51,463 nt of DNA from an uncultured Pelagibacteraceae bacterium (GTDB taxonomy: Bacteria > Pseudomonadota > Alphaproteobacteria > Pelagibacterales > Pelagibacteraceae). The notes beneath the pieces were generated by a model, which was given only the letters and a program-made list of their open reading frames with translations, made no database searches and was not told where the DNA came from. The position numbers and the translations under genes are program-made. The DNA is taken from contig CACFUH010000004.1 in the NCBI GenBank assembly GCA_902569415.1, positions 1 through 51,463 on the forward strand, given 5' to 3'. Each line of letters begins with the position of its first letter. Within the stretch, counting starts at the first letter, position 1. Of this stretch, positions 9,812-16,991 are shown one piece after another.

Positions 9812-10344
9812 AAAAGTTGAGAATTTAGTAATTTTTTATATTCATCAATATTTTTTATTTTTATATTATCTTTTTTTGCTAATTCATCGAATTTTCTTAG
9901 TTTTATTGCATTTTTAAAATAAGGCATTTTTTCGAATTCATCACTTTGTTTTTTGTTTAATACACCACCTTGTAATTTTAAACTTATCTTTGACGCATTT
10001 GAAAGATGATTATAATACCTTTTATTTCTAGCCAAGTATCTTTTAGCTAATACGTGATATTTTATTGGTTCAACTACTTCTTTTTTAAAAAAATTTTTAA
10101 GATATTCATAGCCTATTGTTTCATGGTTACCATCTTTATTGTTTTTTACTAAATCATCAGGATCTTCAATAATAAAATGTCCATAATCATGAAGCAAACA
10201 AGAGCAAACTAAAAGATCTTTAGATTTAGCTTTTTCAGCAAACATAGCAGATTGAATCATGTGTTCTGAAATTGTAATTTTTTCACCGATGTATAGAGAT
10301 TTATTATTTTTAAAATTAGAAATAATTTTATCTAATATATGCAT
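9808..10344 (-). CDS. PhnZ-type HD-domain mixed-valent diiron oxygenase
   Basis: A 178-residue HD-domain protein whose ligand pattern fits PhnZ/TmpB-type oxygenases that cleave C-P bonds of hydroxylated phosphonates, or the related myo-inositol oxygenase. Remembered PhnZ residues fall on Y18, E21, H28, H52-D53, H74, H97 and D152; the spacing between Y18, E21, H28, H52-D53 and H74 matches PhnZ (Y24, E27, H34, H58-D59, H80) exactly, while the H104 equivalent is off by one. The Y-x-x-E signature and the LRKFDELAK segment near the end are characteristic of this branch rather than of nucleotide phosphohydrolases. It sits between TauD-type dioxygenase and GMC genes, which parallels the PhnY-PhnZ arrangement of a 2OG hydroxylase plus HD oxygenase. 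The substrate is inferred only. Confidence 0.82.
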   Translation of the reverse strand: MHILDKIISNFKNNKSLYIGEKITISEHMIQSAMFAEKAKSKDLLVCSCLLHDYGHFIIEDPDDLVKNNKDGNHETIGYEYLKNFFKKEVVEPIKYHVLAKRYLARNKRYYNHLSNASKISLKLQGGVLNKKQSDEFEKMPYFKNAIKLRKFDELAKKDNIKIKNIDEYKKLLNSQLL

Positions 10345-10347
10345 TTC

Positions 10348-11181
10348 TTATTGAGGATTGTCTCCTTCAATAGCAATTCTATCCATTACTCTTTCATAGC
10401 CAAGACCTTTTCCTGGATAAAAATCTGCTATTGCATAATGAATAACACTTCTATTATCCCAAATACAAACTGCATTTTCTGTCCAGTTAAATCTACAAGT
10501 TAAATCAAGTCTTGCCTGATGTTCAAAAATTTGTTTTAAAATTTCATCACTTTCTTCTTTACCCATACCAATTATTTCTTTGGTATATGTCCAATTAACA
10601 TACAAAATTTTTTTCCCAGTTTCTGGATGAGTTCTTACAATTGGATGTTCGTTAGAATATTCATCATAACTTTTTTTATTATTACCTTCCATTTTCTTAT
10701 AATTTTTTATAAAAAATTCGGCTCCCAGGGAACTATGAATTGCTTTTTTATCTTTAATTTTATCTTTTATTTTTTCATCCAAAGTTTCCCATGCAAGCTC
10801 CATATTAGAGAAACAAGTGTCCCCACCAACTGGAGGAATTTTAATAGATTTAAGTATTACCGCTTTAGTTGGCTTAAAATTATAACTCACATCGCTATGC
10901 CAATTCTCACCCCACTGATTTTTTTCATCTTCAGCTTTTATAATTCTTACGATTTCTGGATAGTCTTTTATACCTTTAACATAGGCGTGAGTTTCCAATG
11001 GTCCAAATTTTTCAGCAAGTGCAATATGTTGATCCGTTGTTAAAGGTTGGTCCCTAAAAAAAATAACTTTATGCTCCAACAATAAATTATTTATTTTATC
11101 AAAATTTTTGTCAGATACATCTGTAAGGTCTATACCTTTAATTTCTGCCCCTAAAGCACCTGATAATAATTTTACTTCCAT
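10348..11181 (-). CDS. TauD/TfdA-family 2-oxoglutarate dioxygenase
   Basis: A 277-residue member of the taurine dioxygenase family, at the usual length. The Fe(II) facial triad is H95-x-D97 (NWHSDVSY) and H248 (RSVIHYA); R264 (GYERVMDR) should bind the 2OG carboxylate. Known family members hydroxylate taurine, 2,4-D, sulfate esters or phosphonate-like substrates. It lies 3 bases upstream of the PhnZ-like gene on the same strand, so I infer that it hydroxylates the carbon that the HD oxygenase then attacks. Taurine oxidation, which would release sulfite, is an alternative; no tau transport genes are adjacent. Confidence 0.88.
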   Translation of the reverse strand: MEVKLLSGALGAEIKGIDLTDVSDKNFDKINNLLLEHKVIFFRDQPLTTDQHIALAEKFGPLETHAYVKGIKDYPEIVRIIKAEDEKNQWGENWHSDVSYNFKPTKAVILKSIKIPPVGGDTCFSNMELAWETLDEKIKDKIKDKKAIHSSLGAEFFIKNYKKMEGNNKKSYDEYSNEHPIVRTHPETGKKILYVNWTYTKEIIGMGKEESDEILKQIFEHQARLDLTCRFNWTENAVCIWDNRSVIHYAIADFYPGKGLGYERVMDRIAIEGDNPQ

Positions 11182-11197
11182 GTCTATTTTGTTTTAA

Positions 11198-11665
11198 TTA
11201 TTTTTTAAGTTTATTTGAAAATTGCAAGTTATCAATTTTAAATTTTGATTTATTTTCTTTAATAAATTGGTCCATTATCATTAGTTTTTCTTCTTCAAAT
11301 TCAGCAACTTTTCTATGATTTAGATCAATATACAAAGATAAAACTTCAGTTGTAGCGGATAAAATATTTTTACTTTTTTCATACATTTCTAATTTGTAAT
11401 GCAGTCTTTTTTTATCATGATCAAAATTAGAAATAAAAACATCTACTTCTTCACCCTCTTTAACTTCATTGTTATATGTAGTATGAGTTTCAACAACCAT
11501 TGTGCTTTTTTTTTCTGTTTTTGCGGAATGTTCACCCATTTTAAATTTAGATAAAATTACTTCTGCACCTTTATCAAACACCAATATGTAATAAGATAAA
11601 TTCATGTGACCATTATAATCAGTCCAATCATTAATTATTTTTGTAGTTTTCAGAAGAAGAGACAT
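11198..11665 (-). CDS. Hotdog-fold acyl-CoA thioesterase (4HBT/YbgC-like)
   Basis: A 155-residue protein with the hotdog-fold hallmark WTDYNGHMNLSYY near the N-terminus, where the Asp of DYNGHMN is the usual catalytic or water-activating residue. The family cleaves acyl-CoA thioesters. Betainyl-CoA thioesterases of carnitine degradation belong to this group, so it could finish the carnitine route suggested by the genes at 38-44 kb, but that link is inference. It is 2 bases from the ParA gene and 16 bases from the TauD gene on the same strand. Confidence 0.8.
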   Translation of the reverse strand: MSLLLKTTKIINDWTDYNGHMNLSYYILVFDKGAEVILSKFKMGEHSAKTEKKSTMVVETHTTYNNEVKEGEEVDVFISNFDHDKKRLHYKLEMYEKSKNILSATTEVLSLYIDLNHRKVAEFEEEKLMIMDQFIKENKSKFKIDNLQFSNKLKK

Positions 11666-11667
11666 TA

Positions 11668-12306
11668 TTAATTTAATTCAGATAGAATTTGGTCTGAAAG
11701 TTTTTTGATTTCATCTACAGCACTGCCTTTTCTTTGTTTTTCAATTGCAGTTTTTCCTTCACCCATAGATGATGCATAAATTTGCCTGTTTCCAATTATT
11801 GTATCTACTGATGGTACATTAAGACTCTTTATATAATCATTTGTTTTAATAATAAGTTTTGATCTTTGATTGGCCCTATTTATTTGTATCATTATTTTTT
11901 TATTTGCTTTCTTTGCAATATCAATAATTGCTTCAGTAGCCCAAAAATCAACATGGGATGGACTCATAGGAATTAACACCAAGTCAGAAGCTTCTATAGA
12001 AGGACGAGCATCAGATTCTATTTTTGGAGGAGTATCAATAATAACAACATCGTGGTCTTTTTTTAAAGTTTTAGATTCGTATTGTGCACCCCATAAACTA
12101 GCAGTTTTAAAAGTTAAGTTATCGTTTGCTATTTTGTTTTCTGATCTTATCATAAACCATTTTCCAAGGCTTCCTTGTGGATCAGTATCAACAACAGCTA
12201 CTTTAAAATTGTGATATTTTATAAAGCCCATAGCTAAGTGAACAGCCAAAGTAGTTTTACCTGTCCCACCTTTTTGTTGTGAAATAGTTATAACTTTTGA
12301 GAGCAT
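11668..12306 (-). CDS. ParA/Soj-family ATPase
   Basis: A 212-residue deviant-Walker ATPase of the ParA/MinD class. Residues 10-18 hold the deviant Walker A motif KGGTGKTT; VVDTDPQGSLGKW is the switch I region and VVIIDTPPKI the Walker B. The short length and lack of an N-terminal DNA-binding extension place it with small ParA-like proteins that position cargo such as chromosomes or chemosensory arrays. No parB or other cargo adaptor gene is adjacent. It heads the minus-strand run and faces away from the rhodopsin gene across 237 bases. Confidence 0.9.
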   Translation of the reverse strand: MLSKVITISQQKGGTGKTTLAVHLAMGFIKYHNFKVAVVDTDPQGSLGKWFMIRSENKIANDNLTFKTASLWGAQYESKTLKKDHDVVIIDTPPKIESDARPSIEASDLVLIPMSPSHVDFWATEAIIDIAKKANKKIMIQINRANQRSKLIIKTNDYIKSLNVPSVDTIIGNRQIYASSMGEGKTAIEKQRKGSAVDEIKKLSDQILSELN

Positions 12307-12543
12307 TCTTTATAATATAATTATTAAATGTTTCTCGAAATAAAATTATTATTCTATTTTAAGATTAAAAAAAATTTCTACCGAAGATTGTATTTTAAAG
12401 TTTAAAATTTTTTTTTCGTTGAAAATAATAGTTTATAAACCTTCTAAAAAATATAACTAAAAAAAATATGATATTTTTAATTTGATTTATGAGAAACTCT
12501 CTATTTAATTAGGTTATTTTTATAAAGGGAGAAATGCGGAATT
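12307..12543. promoter_or_regulatory. Divergent promoter region between parA-like gene and rhodopsin
   Basis: This 237-base, very A+T-rich gap separates two divergent genes and must hold at least one promoter for each. I see many TATAAT-like hexamers but no pair with convincing -35 spacing, so no single promoter is named. A Shine-Dalgarno-like GGGAG at 12528-12532 lies 11 bases before the rhodopsin ATG. A five-codon ORF beginning at 12534 overlaps that start. Confidence 0.4.
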
Positions 12544-13242
12544 ATGAATAAGCTATTATTACCACAGGATATTGTCGGAGGGTCTTTTTGGCTTATTTCT
12601 GTTGCAATGATAGGTGCAGCAATATTTTTCTTTTTAGAGAGAGGGCGATTATCAAATAGATGGGCTACAGTAATGAACCTTATTGGAGTGATCGCTTTAA
12701 TGTCATCCATACATTATTTCTATGCAAAAAACTTATGGGTACTAAATGGACAAGCACCAATAGCATTAAGATATATTGATTGGCTTCTTACTTTTCCATT
12801 AACAATTTTAACTTTTTATGTGATGCTAAATTCAGTTACCGACATCAAAAGAGGAATGTTTTGGCGTTTATTAGTTGGTACTTTAGTTTGGGTTATTGCT
12901 CAACTTCTAGGAGCCTATGGCTACATGAGTGTAACTCTAGGATTTTTGGTTGGTATAGTTGGGTGGTTATACATAATTGGTGAACTTTATATGGGTGACA
13001 CAGGAAGAAAAAATGCTTCTTGTGGTAACGAAAATGTTCAAATGGCTTTTTTTGCAAATAGACTAATTATAACAATAGGTTTTTCAATTTATCATATCGG
13101 ATATTTTATTGAACATCTGGCGGGAGGAGCAAACATAAATAGTCTAAATGTAATTTATAACCTAGCTGATTTTTTAAATAAAATAATATTTGGAATGATA
13201 ATTTATAGCGCAGCAAAACAAGACACACAGAAAGGAACTTAA
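12544..13242 (+). CDS. Divergent microbial rhodopsin (flotillin-associated type, D-T-T motif)
   Basis: A 232-residue seven-helix retinal protein. The Schiff-base lysine is K213 (LADFLNK), with D209 as second counterion. Helix C reads RYIDWLLTFPLTILTF: D79 equals proteorhodopsin D97 (acceptor), T83 equals T101, T87 is the spectral tuning position 105 and T90 replaces the proton donor E108. H57 equals H75. On helix F the usual GWAIYP becomes GFSIYH (G179-H184), losing the retinal-facing Trp and the Pro. Loss of the donor carboxylate suggests a slow cycle, so sensing, regulation or weak pumping rather than efficient proton pumping. The next gene is a flotillin 16 bases on, matching what I recall as flotillin-associated rhodopsins of streamlined aquatic bacteria. 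Confidence 0.93.
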   Translation: MNKLLLPQDIVGGSFWLISVAMIGAAIFFFLERGRLSNRWATVMNLIGVIALMSSIHYFYAKNLWVLNGQAPIALRYIDWLLTFPLTILTFYVMLNSVTDIKRGMFWRLLVGTLVWVIAQLLGAYGYMSVTLGFLVGIVGWLYIIGELYMGDTGRKNASCGNENVQMAFFANRLIITIGFSIYHIGYFIEHLAGGANINSLNVIYNLADFLNKIIFGMIIYSAAKQDTQKGT

Positions 13243-13258
13243 ATTTAAGGAGGGAATT

Positions 13259-15247
13259 ATGACTAGAGGAGCAGATATAATAGCAGCGATAATTTTATTA
13301 GCACTTGCAATAGCGATTATAGTTTATTTATTGCATTGGCTATACAGAAGATCTTCGAAAGAAGTTTCTTTTGTAAGAACAGGGATGCTCGGGGAGAAAG
13401 TTGTTATATCCGGCGGTGCATTTGTTTTACCAATTATTCATAATATCACCCAAGTAGGTATGCGAACATTAAGTATTACTATAAAAAGAGGGGGCGATAA
13501 ATCTTTGATAACAAAAGATAGAATGAGAGCAGAGCTTGTTACGGAATTTTTTACAAAAGTTCCACCTGATCCAAGAGCTGTTTCAACAGCCGCACAGACT
13601 TTAGGTAACAGAACACTTGATCCTGAACATTTAAGAGAAGTAGTTCAAGGACGTTTCGCAGATGCATTAGGAGAGGTTGCTGCAAAAATGACTCTGGACG
13701 AAATACAAGAGAATAGAGGACAGTTTGTAAAAGAAGTTACAAAAATTGCTGACGGATCAATTGGTCATACAGGTTTAGCATTAGAAACGGTTTCAATAAT
13801 TTCTTTGGACCAAACTCCAATCGAACAATTTAATCCAGCAAATACTTTCGACTCACAAGGTTTAACACAACTAACTGAACAAATCGAAACTAGAAAAAAG
13901 AAAAGAAACGATATTACTCAAGATACAAAAATTTCTATTGAAAATAAAAATTTAGAAACAATTCAAAAGGAATTAGAAATTAAAAAAAATGAAGAGTTTT
14001 CAAAATTTAAACAAGAAAGAGAAGTTTCTATTCAAAAGGCTAACGAAAAAACTGAGTCAATAAAACAAAGAGCAGAAAAAGAAAGAGAAGCCGAGGAAGC
14101 AGAAATAAAAAGTCAAGAAGCAATTGAAGTAGCAAAAATCTCTCAAAATCAAGTTATTGAAGTTGAAAGAAAACTTACAGAAACAAGATTGATAGAGGAA
14201 ATTGAAAAGAGAAGAAAAGAACAAAATGAATTAGAAAAAAATTCAGCTCTTGATATAAGACAAAAAGATCTTGAAACTGAAGTTAAGATTTTAAATTTAG
14301 ATAAAGAAAGTGAATATGCACGTTTAGAAAAACAAAGACTAGTTGATATTAAACGAGCTCAAGAAAAAACATCAATAATAAAAGAGCAATCAGAAAGACA
14401 AAAAGAAGCTGAAGAAGCACAAATAATTTCTGAACAAGAAATTAAAAATGCTAAAATTGCCCAACAGAGAAATATAGATTCACATAGAATTGAGTCAGAA
14501 AAAGAAGTTAGAACTTTAGATATTGAAAAGGCTAAAAGGTTGCAAATTGAAGAGCAACAAAAAGAGTTGGAGATAATTGAAAAATCTAAAGAAGTCCTTG
14601 CATCAAAAGCTGAGGAACAAAATACAAGAGCTAAAGCTATAGAAGCCGAAGAAAAAGCTAATTCAACTAGATACATTGAAAAAGCTGAAGGAATTAAGCA
14701 AGTAGATGTAATTGAGGCATCTGCAAAAGCTGAACAAGATAAACATGCAACTATGGCTGCTAAATTAAGATACGAAATAGATGCAGCAGGTAAAGAAGCT
14801 TTAAATCTTGCTGAGAATGTGAGAAGCGATGCAAATAGAAGAAGCGCATTAAGAATAAAACTTGCCGAAAAAATTGAATCAATTATTAGAGAAAGCGTTA
14901 AACCTATGGCAAATATTGGTGACATTAAAATTGTTGATGTCAGCGGTCTTCCTGGATTTAGCGGAACAAGTGTTTCACCTTCAGGAGGTGGCGGATCAGG
15001 TACTTCTGGTGGATCTAAAAGTGGAGGAGGAAACTTGGCAGACAATGTAGTTAGTTCAGCTTTAAGATATAGAGCTCATCAACCGTTTTTAGATAGTCTT
15101 CTTAAAGAAATTGGAATGAATCCTGGAGAAATTAGTAACATCCGAAATATCCTTGGTGATTATGGAAATCCAAAAAAAGATTATCATATGAACTTTGGTG
15201 AAGATGCAAAAAGTTTAAAAGGAGCCAATAATCCAAAAAACAAATAA
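13259..15247 (+). CDS. YqiK-type flotillin (SPFH-domain protein)
   Basis: A 662-residue membrane protein. Residues about 8-29 form one N-terminal helix (IIAAIILLALAIAIIVYLLHWL), followed by an SPFH/band 7 domain (about 35-200) and a long charged coiled coil (about 205-510) with repeated EAEEAEI, EIEKRRKEQNELEK and similar heptads. A Gly/Ser-rich linker lies near 565-590 and a conserved-looking C-terminal segment (ALRYRAHQPFLDSLLKEIG) follows. Flotillins assemble into large membrane scaffolds. A strong ribosome binding site AAGGAGGG precedes the ATG. It is in an apparent dicistron with the rhodopsin, so I infer a physical or functional link such as clustering the photoreceptor in membrane domains. 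Confidence 0.93.
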   Translation: MTRGADIIAAIILLALAIAIIVYLLHWLYRRSSKEVSFVRTGMLGEKVVISGGAFVLPIIHNITQVGMRTLSITIKRGGDKSLITKDRMRAELVTEFFTKVPPDPRAVSTAAQTLGNRTLDPEHLREVVQGRFADALGEVAAKMTLDEIQENRGQFVKEVTKIADGSIGHTGLALETVSIISLDQTPIEQFNPANTFDSQGLTQLTEQIETRKKKRNDITQDTKISIENKNLETIQKELEIKKNEEFSKFKQEREVSIQKANEKTESIKQRAEKEREAEEAEIKSQEAIEVAKISQNQVIEVERKLTETRLIEEIEKRRKEQNELEKNSALDIRQKDLETEVKILNLDKESEYARLEKQRLVDIKRAQEKTSIIKEQSERQKEAEEAQIISEQEIKNAKIAQQRNIDSHRIESEKEVRTLDIEKAKRLQIEEQQKELEIIEKSKEVLASKAEEQNTRAKAIEAEEKANSTRYIEKAEGIKQVDVIEASAKAEQDKHATMAAKLRYEIDAAGKEALNLAENVRSDANRRSALRIKLAEKIESIIRESVKPMANIGDIKIVDVSGLPGFSGTSVSPSGGGGSGTSGGSKSGGGNLADNVVSSALRYRAHQPFLDSLLKEIGMNPGEISNIRNILGDYGNPKKDYHMNFGEDAKSLKGANNPKNK

Positions 15248-15264
15248 TTTAAATTAAATATTTT

Positions 15265-15654
15265 ATGAGCACAGAAATAGACAATTGGGCAAAAAAATAT
15301 GAAGATCTTACAAATGGTGATGAGACCATTAAAGCTATGGCCAAATATTACACATGCTCTTTTATGTTTGATATGGAAAAAGCAAAAGTGATAATTGAAA
15401 TGCATGATGGTAAAGTAAAAAATATTAATACAAGCCCATCGCCATTAGACCCATATGACTTTGCTTTAAGAGCTTCAGCACAAACATGGAGAGAATTTGG
15501 ACAGCCTATGCCTAAGCCCATGTATCATGGAATATGGTCTGCAAGCTTTTTAAAAGATCTTAAAATTGAAGGTAATCACTTAATTTTAATGAAAAATTTA
15601 AGAAATTTTACTGTTCAATTTGAACTATTAAGAAAAACAGGGGTTCCAGTTTAA
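15265..15654 (+). CDS. Small conserved hypothetical, SCP2-like fold possible
   Basis: A 129-residue soluble protein, first of a plus-strand operon that runs to 23823. The alternating pattern (CSFMFDMEKAKVIIEMHDGKV, then DFALRASAQTWREFGQ, then HGIWSASFLKDLKIEGN) resembles SCP2-type lipid or acyl-ligand binding domains, where a beta sheet is followed by a helix and a ligand tunnel, but I am not certain. No catalytic motif is visible. Its position 17 bases after the flotillin and 31 bases before the hydrolase leaves open whether it belongs to the rhodopsin unit or to the amidase operon; its context with hydrolases favours the latter. Confidence 0.65.
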   Translation: MSTEIDNWAKKYEDLTNGDETIKAMAKYYTCSFMFDMEKAKVIIEMHDGKVKNINTSPSPLDPYDFALRASAQTWREFGQPMPKPMYHGIWSASFLKDLKIEGNHLILMKNLRNFTVQFELLRKTGVPV

Positions 15655-15685
15655 TGAGATATTTTAATTTAAAGGGAGAAATTAA

Positions 15686-16540
15686 ATGGTAAAGCACCAC
15701 GATGTTGTAGGACGTTATGTAACCATAGAGGTAGATGACTGCGAATATAAAGTTTTCTATTTGCAAAATGGAAAAGGAATTCCTTTAGTTTGTCAGCACA
15801 CAGCTGGATGTCATAACCACCAGTGGAGAGGACTTCTAGAAGATGAGGAAATAACAAAAAATTATAATGTTATAGCGTATGATTTACCTAGGCATGGTAA
15901 ATCTGACCCACCACATAATAAAGAATGGTGGAAAGAAGAGTATAAATTAACTGCAGAACATTATTGTAATTTTATTGTAAAATTATGTGAAGCTTTAAAT
16001 TTAAAAGATCCAATATTTATGGGATCTTCATTTGGAGGCAATGTGGCTCTGCAACTTGCTTTAAGACATCCAAATAAATTTAGAGCAGTTATACCAGTTG
16101 AGGCTGCTGATTACGCTCCAGGATTTTATTTGGATTGGTGGAGACATCCGCACGCTAATGCAGCACAGGTTTGTGCAAGTGGAACTTGGGATCTAATGGC
16201 ACCACAATCACCAGACAAAGATAGATGGTTAACTTGGCATTACTACACTCAAGGTTCAGAGGCATTTAAAGGAGATTTATATTTTTATTCGGTCGATCAT
16301 GATTTGAGAAATGAATTAAAAAATATTGATGGGCATAAATGTCCAGTAATAATGTTAACGGGTACCTATGATTATTTAACTCCTCCAGAAGCAACAGAAA
16401 ATACAGCAAGGCAAATTAAAGGAGGAGTTTATATAGAAATGACGGATATTGGTCATTTCCCAATGAGTGAAAATCATGAGGTGTTCAGGGTTTATTTGAT
16501 TGAAGCTTTAAAAATAATTCAAGAAAGGACTAATAAGTAA
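15686..16540 (+). CDS. Alpha/beta hydrolase
   Basis: A 284-residue alpha/beta-fold hydrolase. The nucleophile elbow is G113-S-S115-F-G (FMGSSFGGNVAL), giving S115 as nucleophile; the acid is probably the Asp in LTGTYDYLTPPE and the base the His in DIGHFPMSE. The early LPRHGKSDPP loop and QHTAGCHNHQW oxyanion region fit the family. It should cleave an ester, lactone or C-C bond; no acid can be assigned to a specific substrate. A ribosome binding site AAAGGGAG lies 10 bases before the ATG. It is co-directional with, and 9 bases from, the dimethylformamidase small-subunit gene, which suggests it works on the same substrate or on its product. Confidence 0.88.
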   Translation: MVKHHDVVGRYVTIEVDDCEYKVFYLQNGKGIPLVCQHTAGCHNHQWRGLLEDEEITKNYNVIAYDLPRHGKSDPPHNKEWWKEEYKLTAEHYCNFIVKLCEALNLKDPIFMGSSFGGNVALQLALRHPNKFRAVIPVEAADYAPGFYLDWWRHPHANAAQVCASGTWDLMAPQSPDKDRWLTWHYYTQGSEAFKGDLYFYSVDHDLRNELKNIDGHKCPVIMLTGTYDYLTPPEATENTARQIKGGVYIEMTDIGHFPMSENHEVFRVYLIEALKIIQERTNK

Positions 16541-16549
16541 ATATTTTAT

Positions 16550-16969
16550 ATGAAAAAAGATAAAACAGGTGTTCAGCTAGATCTAGGTCATACAAGCACT
16601 GATGATTTTATAACTGAAAAATATGTTTTGCCTCTACTTAGAGACGAGAAAATGAGAAATAAATTAATAGAGGAGCATAGAGCAACACCAGTAGGAAGAG
16701 CTCCACAACCTCACAAAGGTCAGCCAATGGTTGAACATAGTAAAGAATTACAAATAGTATTAGACAAGCTTAGACGCCAGCCTATGCACATTAAAAAGTA
16801 TGTAACCATTTGTAAAAAAGATTTTGAAGATTATAGAATTGGAATTGTAACTGGAGTAAGAGGCCAGCCTGTAGAAATTTTGGAAGAGTCTTTTTCATCA
16901 GAAGAAGCATGTGAGCATGCAATATTTTTAAAAAGAATTGTAGATTTACTTGAGAGGCATGGTGGATGA
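16550..16969 (+). CDS. N,N-dimethylformamidase-like small subunit
   Basis: A 139-residue protein matching, from memory, the small (alpha) subunit of Paracoccus/Alcaligenes N,N-dimethylformamidase over most of its length: an early EEHRATPVGR block, LRRQPMHIKKYVTICKKD, then DFEDYRIGIV and SSEEACEHAIFLKRI, in the same order and spacing as EEHAANPFG, FRMQPTFGRYYIY, WDAYRIATI and EEAMHAVFLRRI in the known enzyme. The subunit carries no active site but stabilises the large subunit. It lies directly before the large-subunit gene, with 22 bases between them, the standard order. The true substrate need not be dimethylformamide. Confidence 0.82.
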   Translation: MKKDKTGVQLDLGHTSTDDFITEKYVLPLLRDEKMRNKLIEEHRATPVGRAPQPHKGQPMVEHSKELQIVLDKLRRQPMHIKKYVTICKKDFEDYRIGIVTGVRGQPVEILEESFSSEEACEHAIFLKRIVDLLERHGG

Positions 16970-16991
16970 TTAATTTTAAGAGGTTTGCATA

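Noticed and set aside
12534..12551. Five-codon ORF overlapping the rhodopsin start as a leader peptide
   Set aside because: Too short to judge, with no rare or repeated codons; it is probably chance in A+T-rich DNA.
14359..15045. Long minus-strand ORF (228 codons) opposite the flotillin coiled coil
   Set aside because: Serine/leucine/alanine composition is the expected reverse reading of Glu/Lys/Ala heptads; the flotillin frame is clearly the real one.
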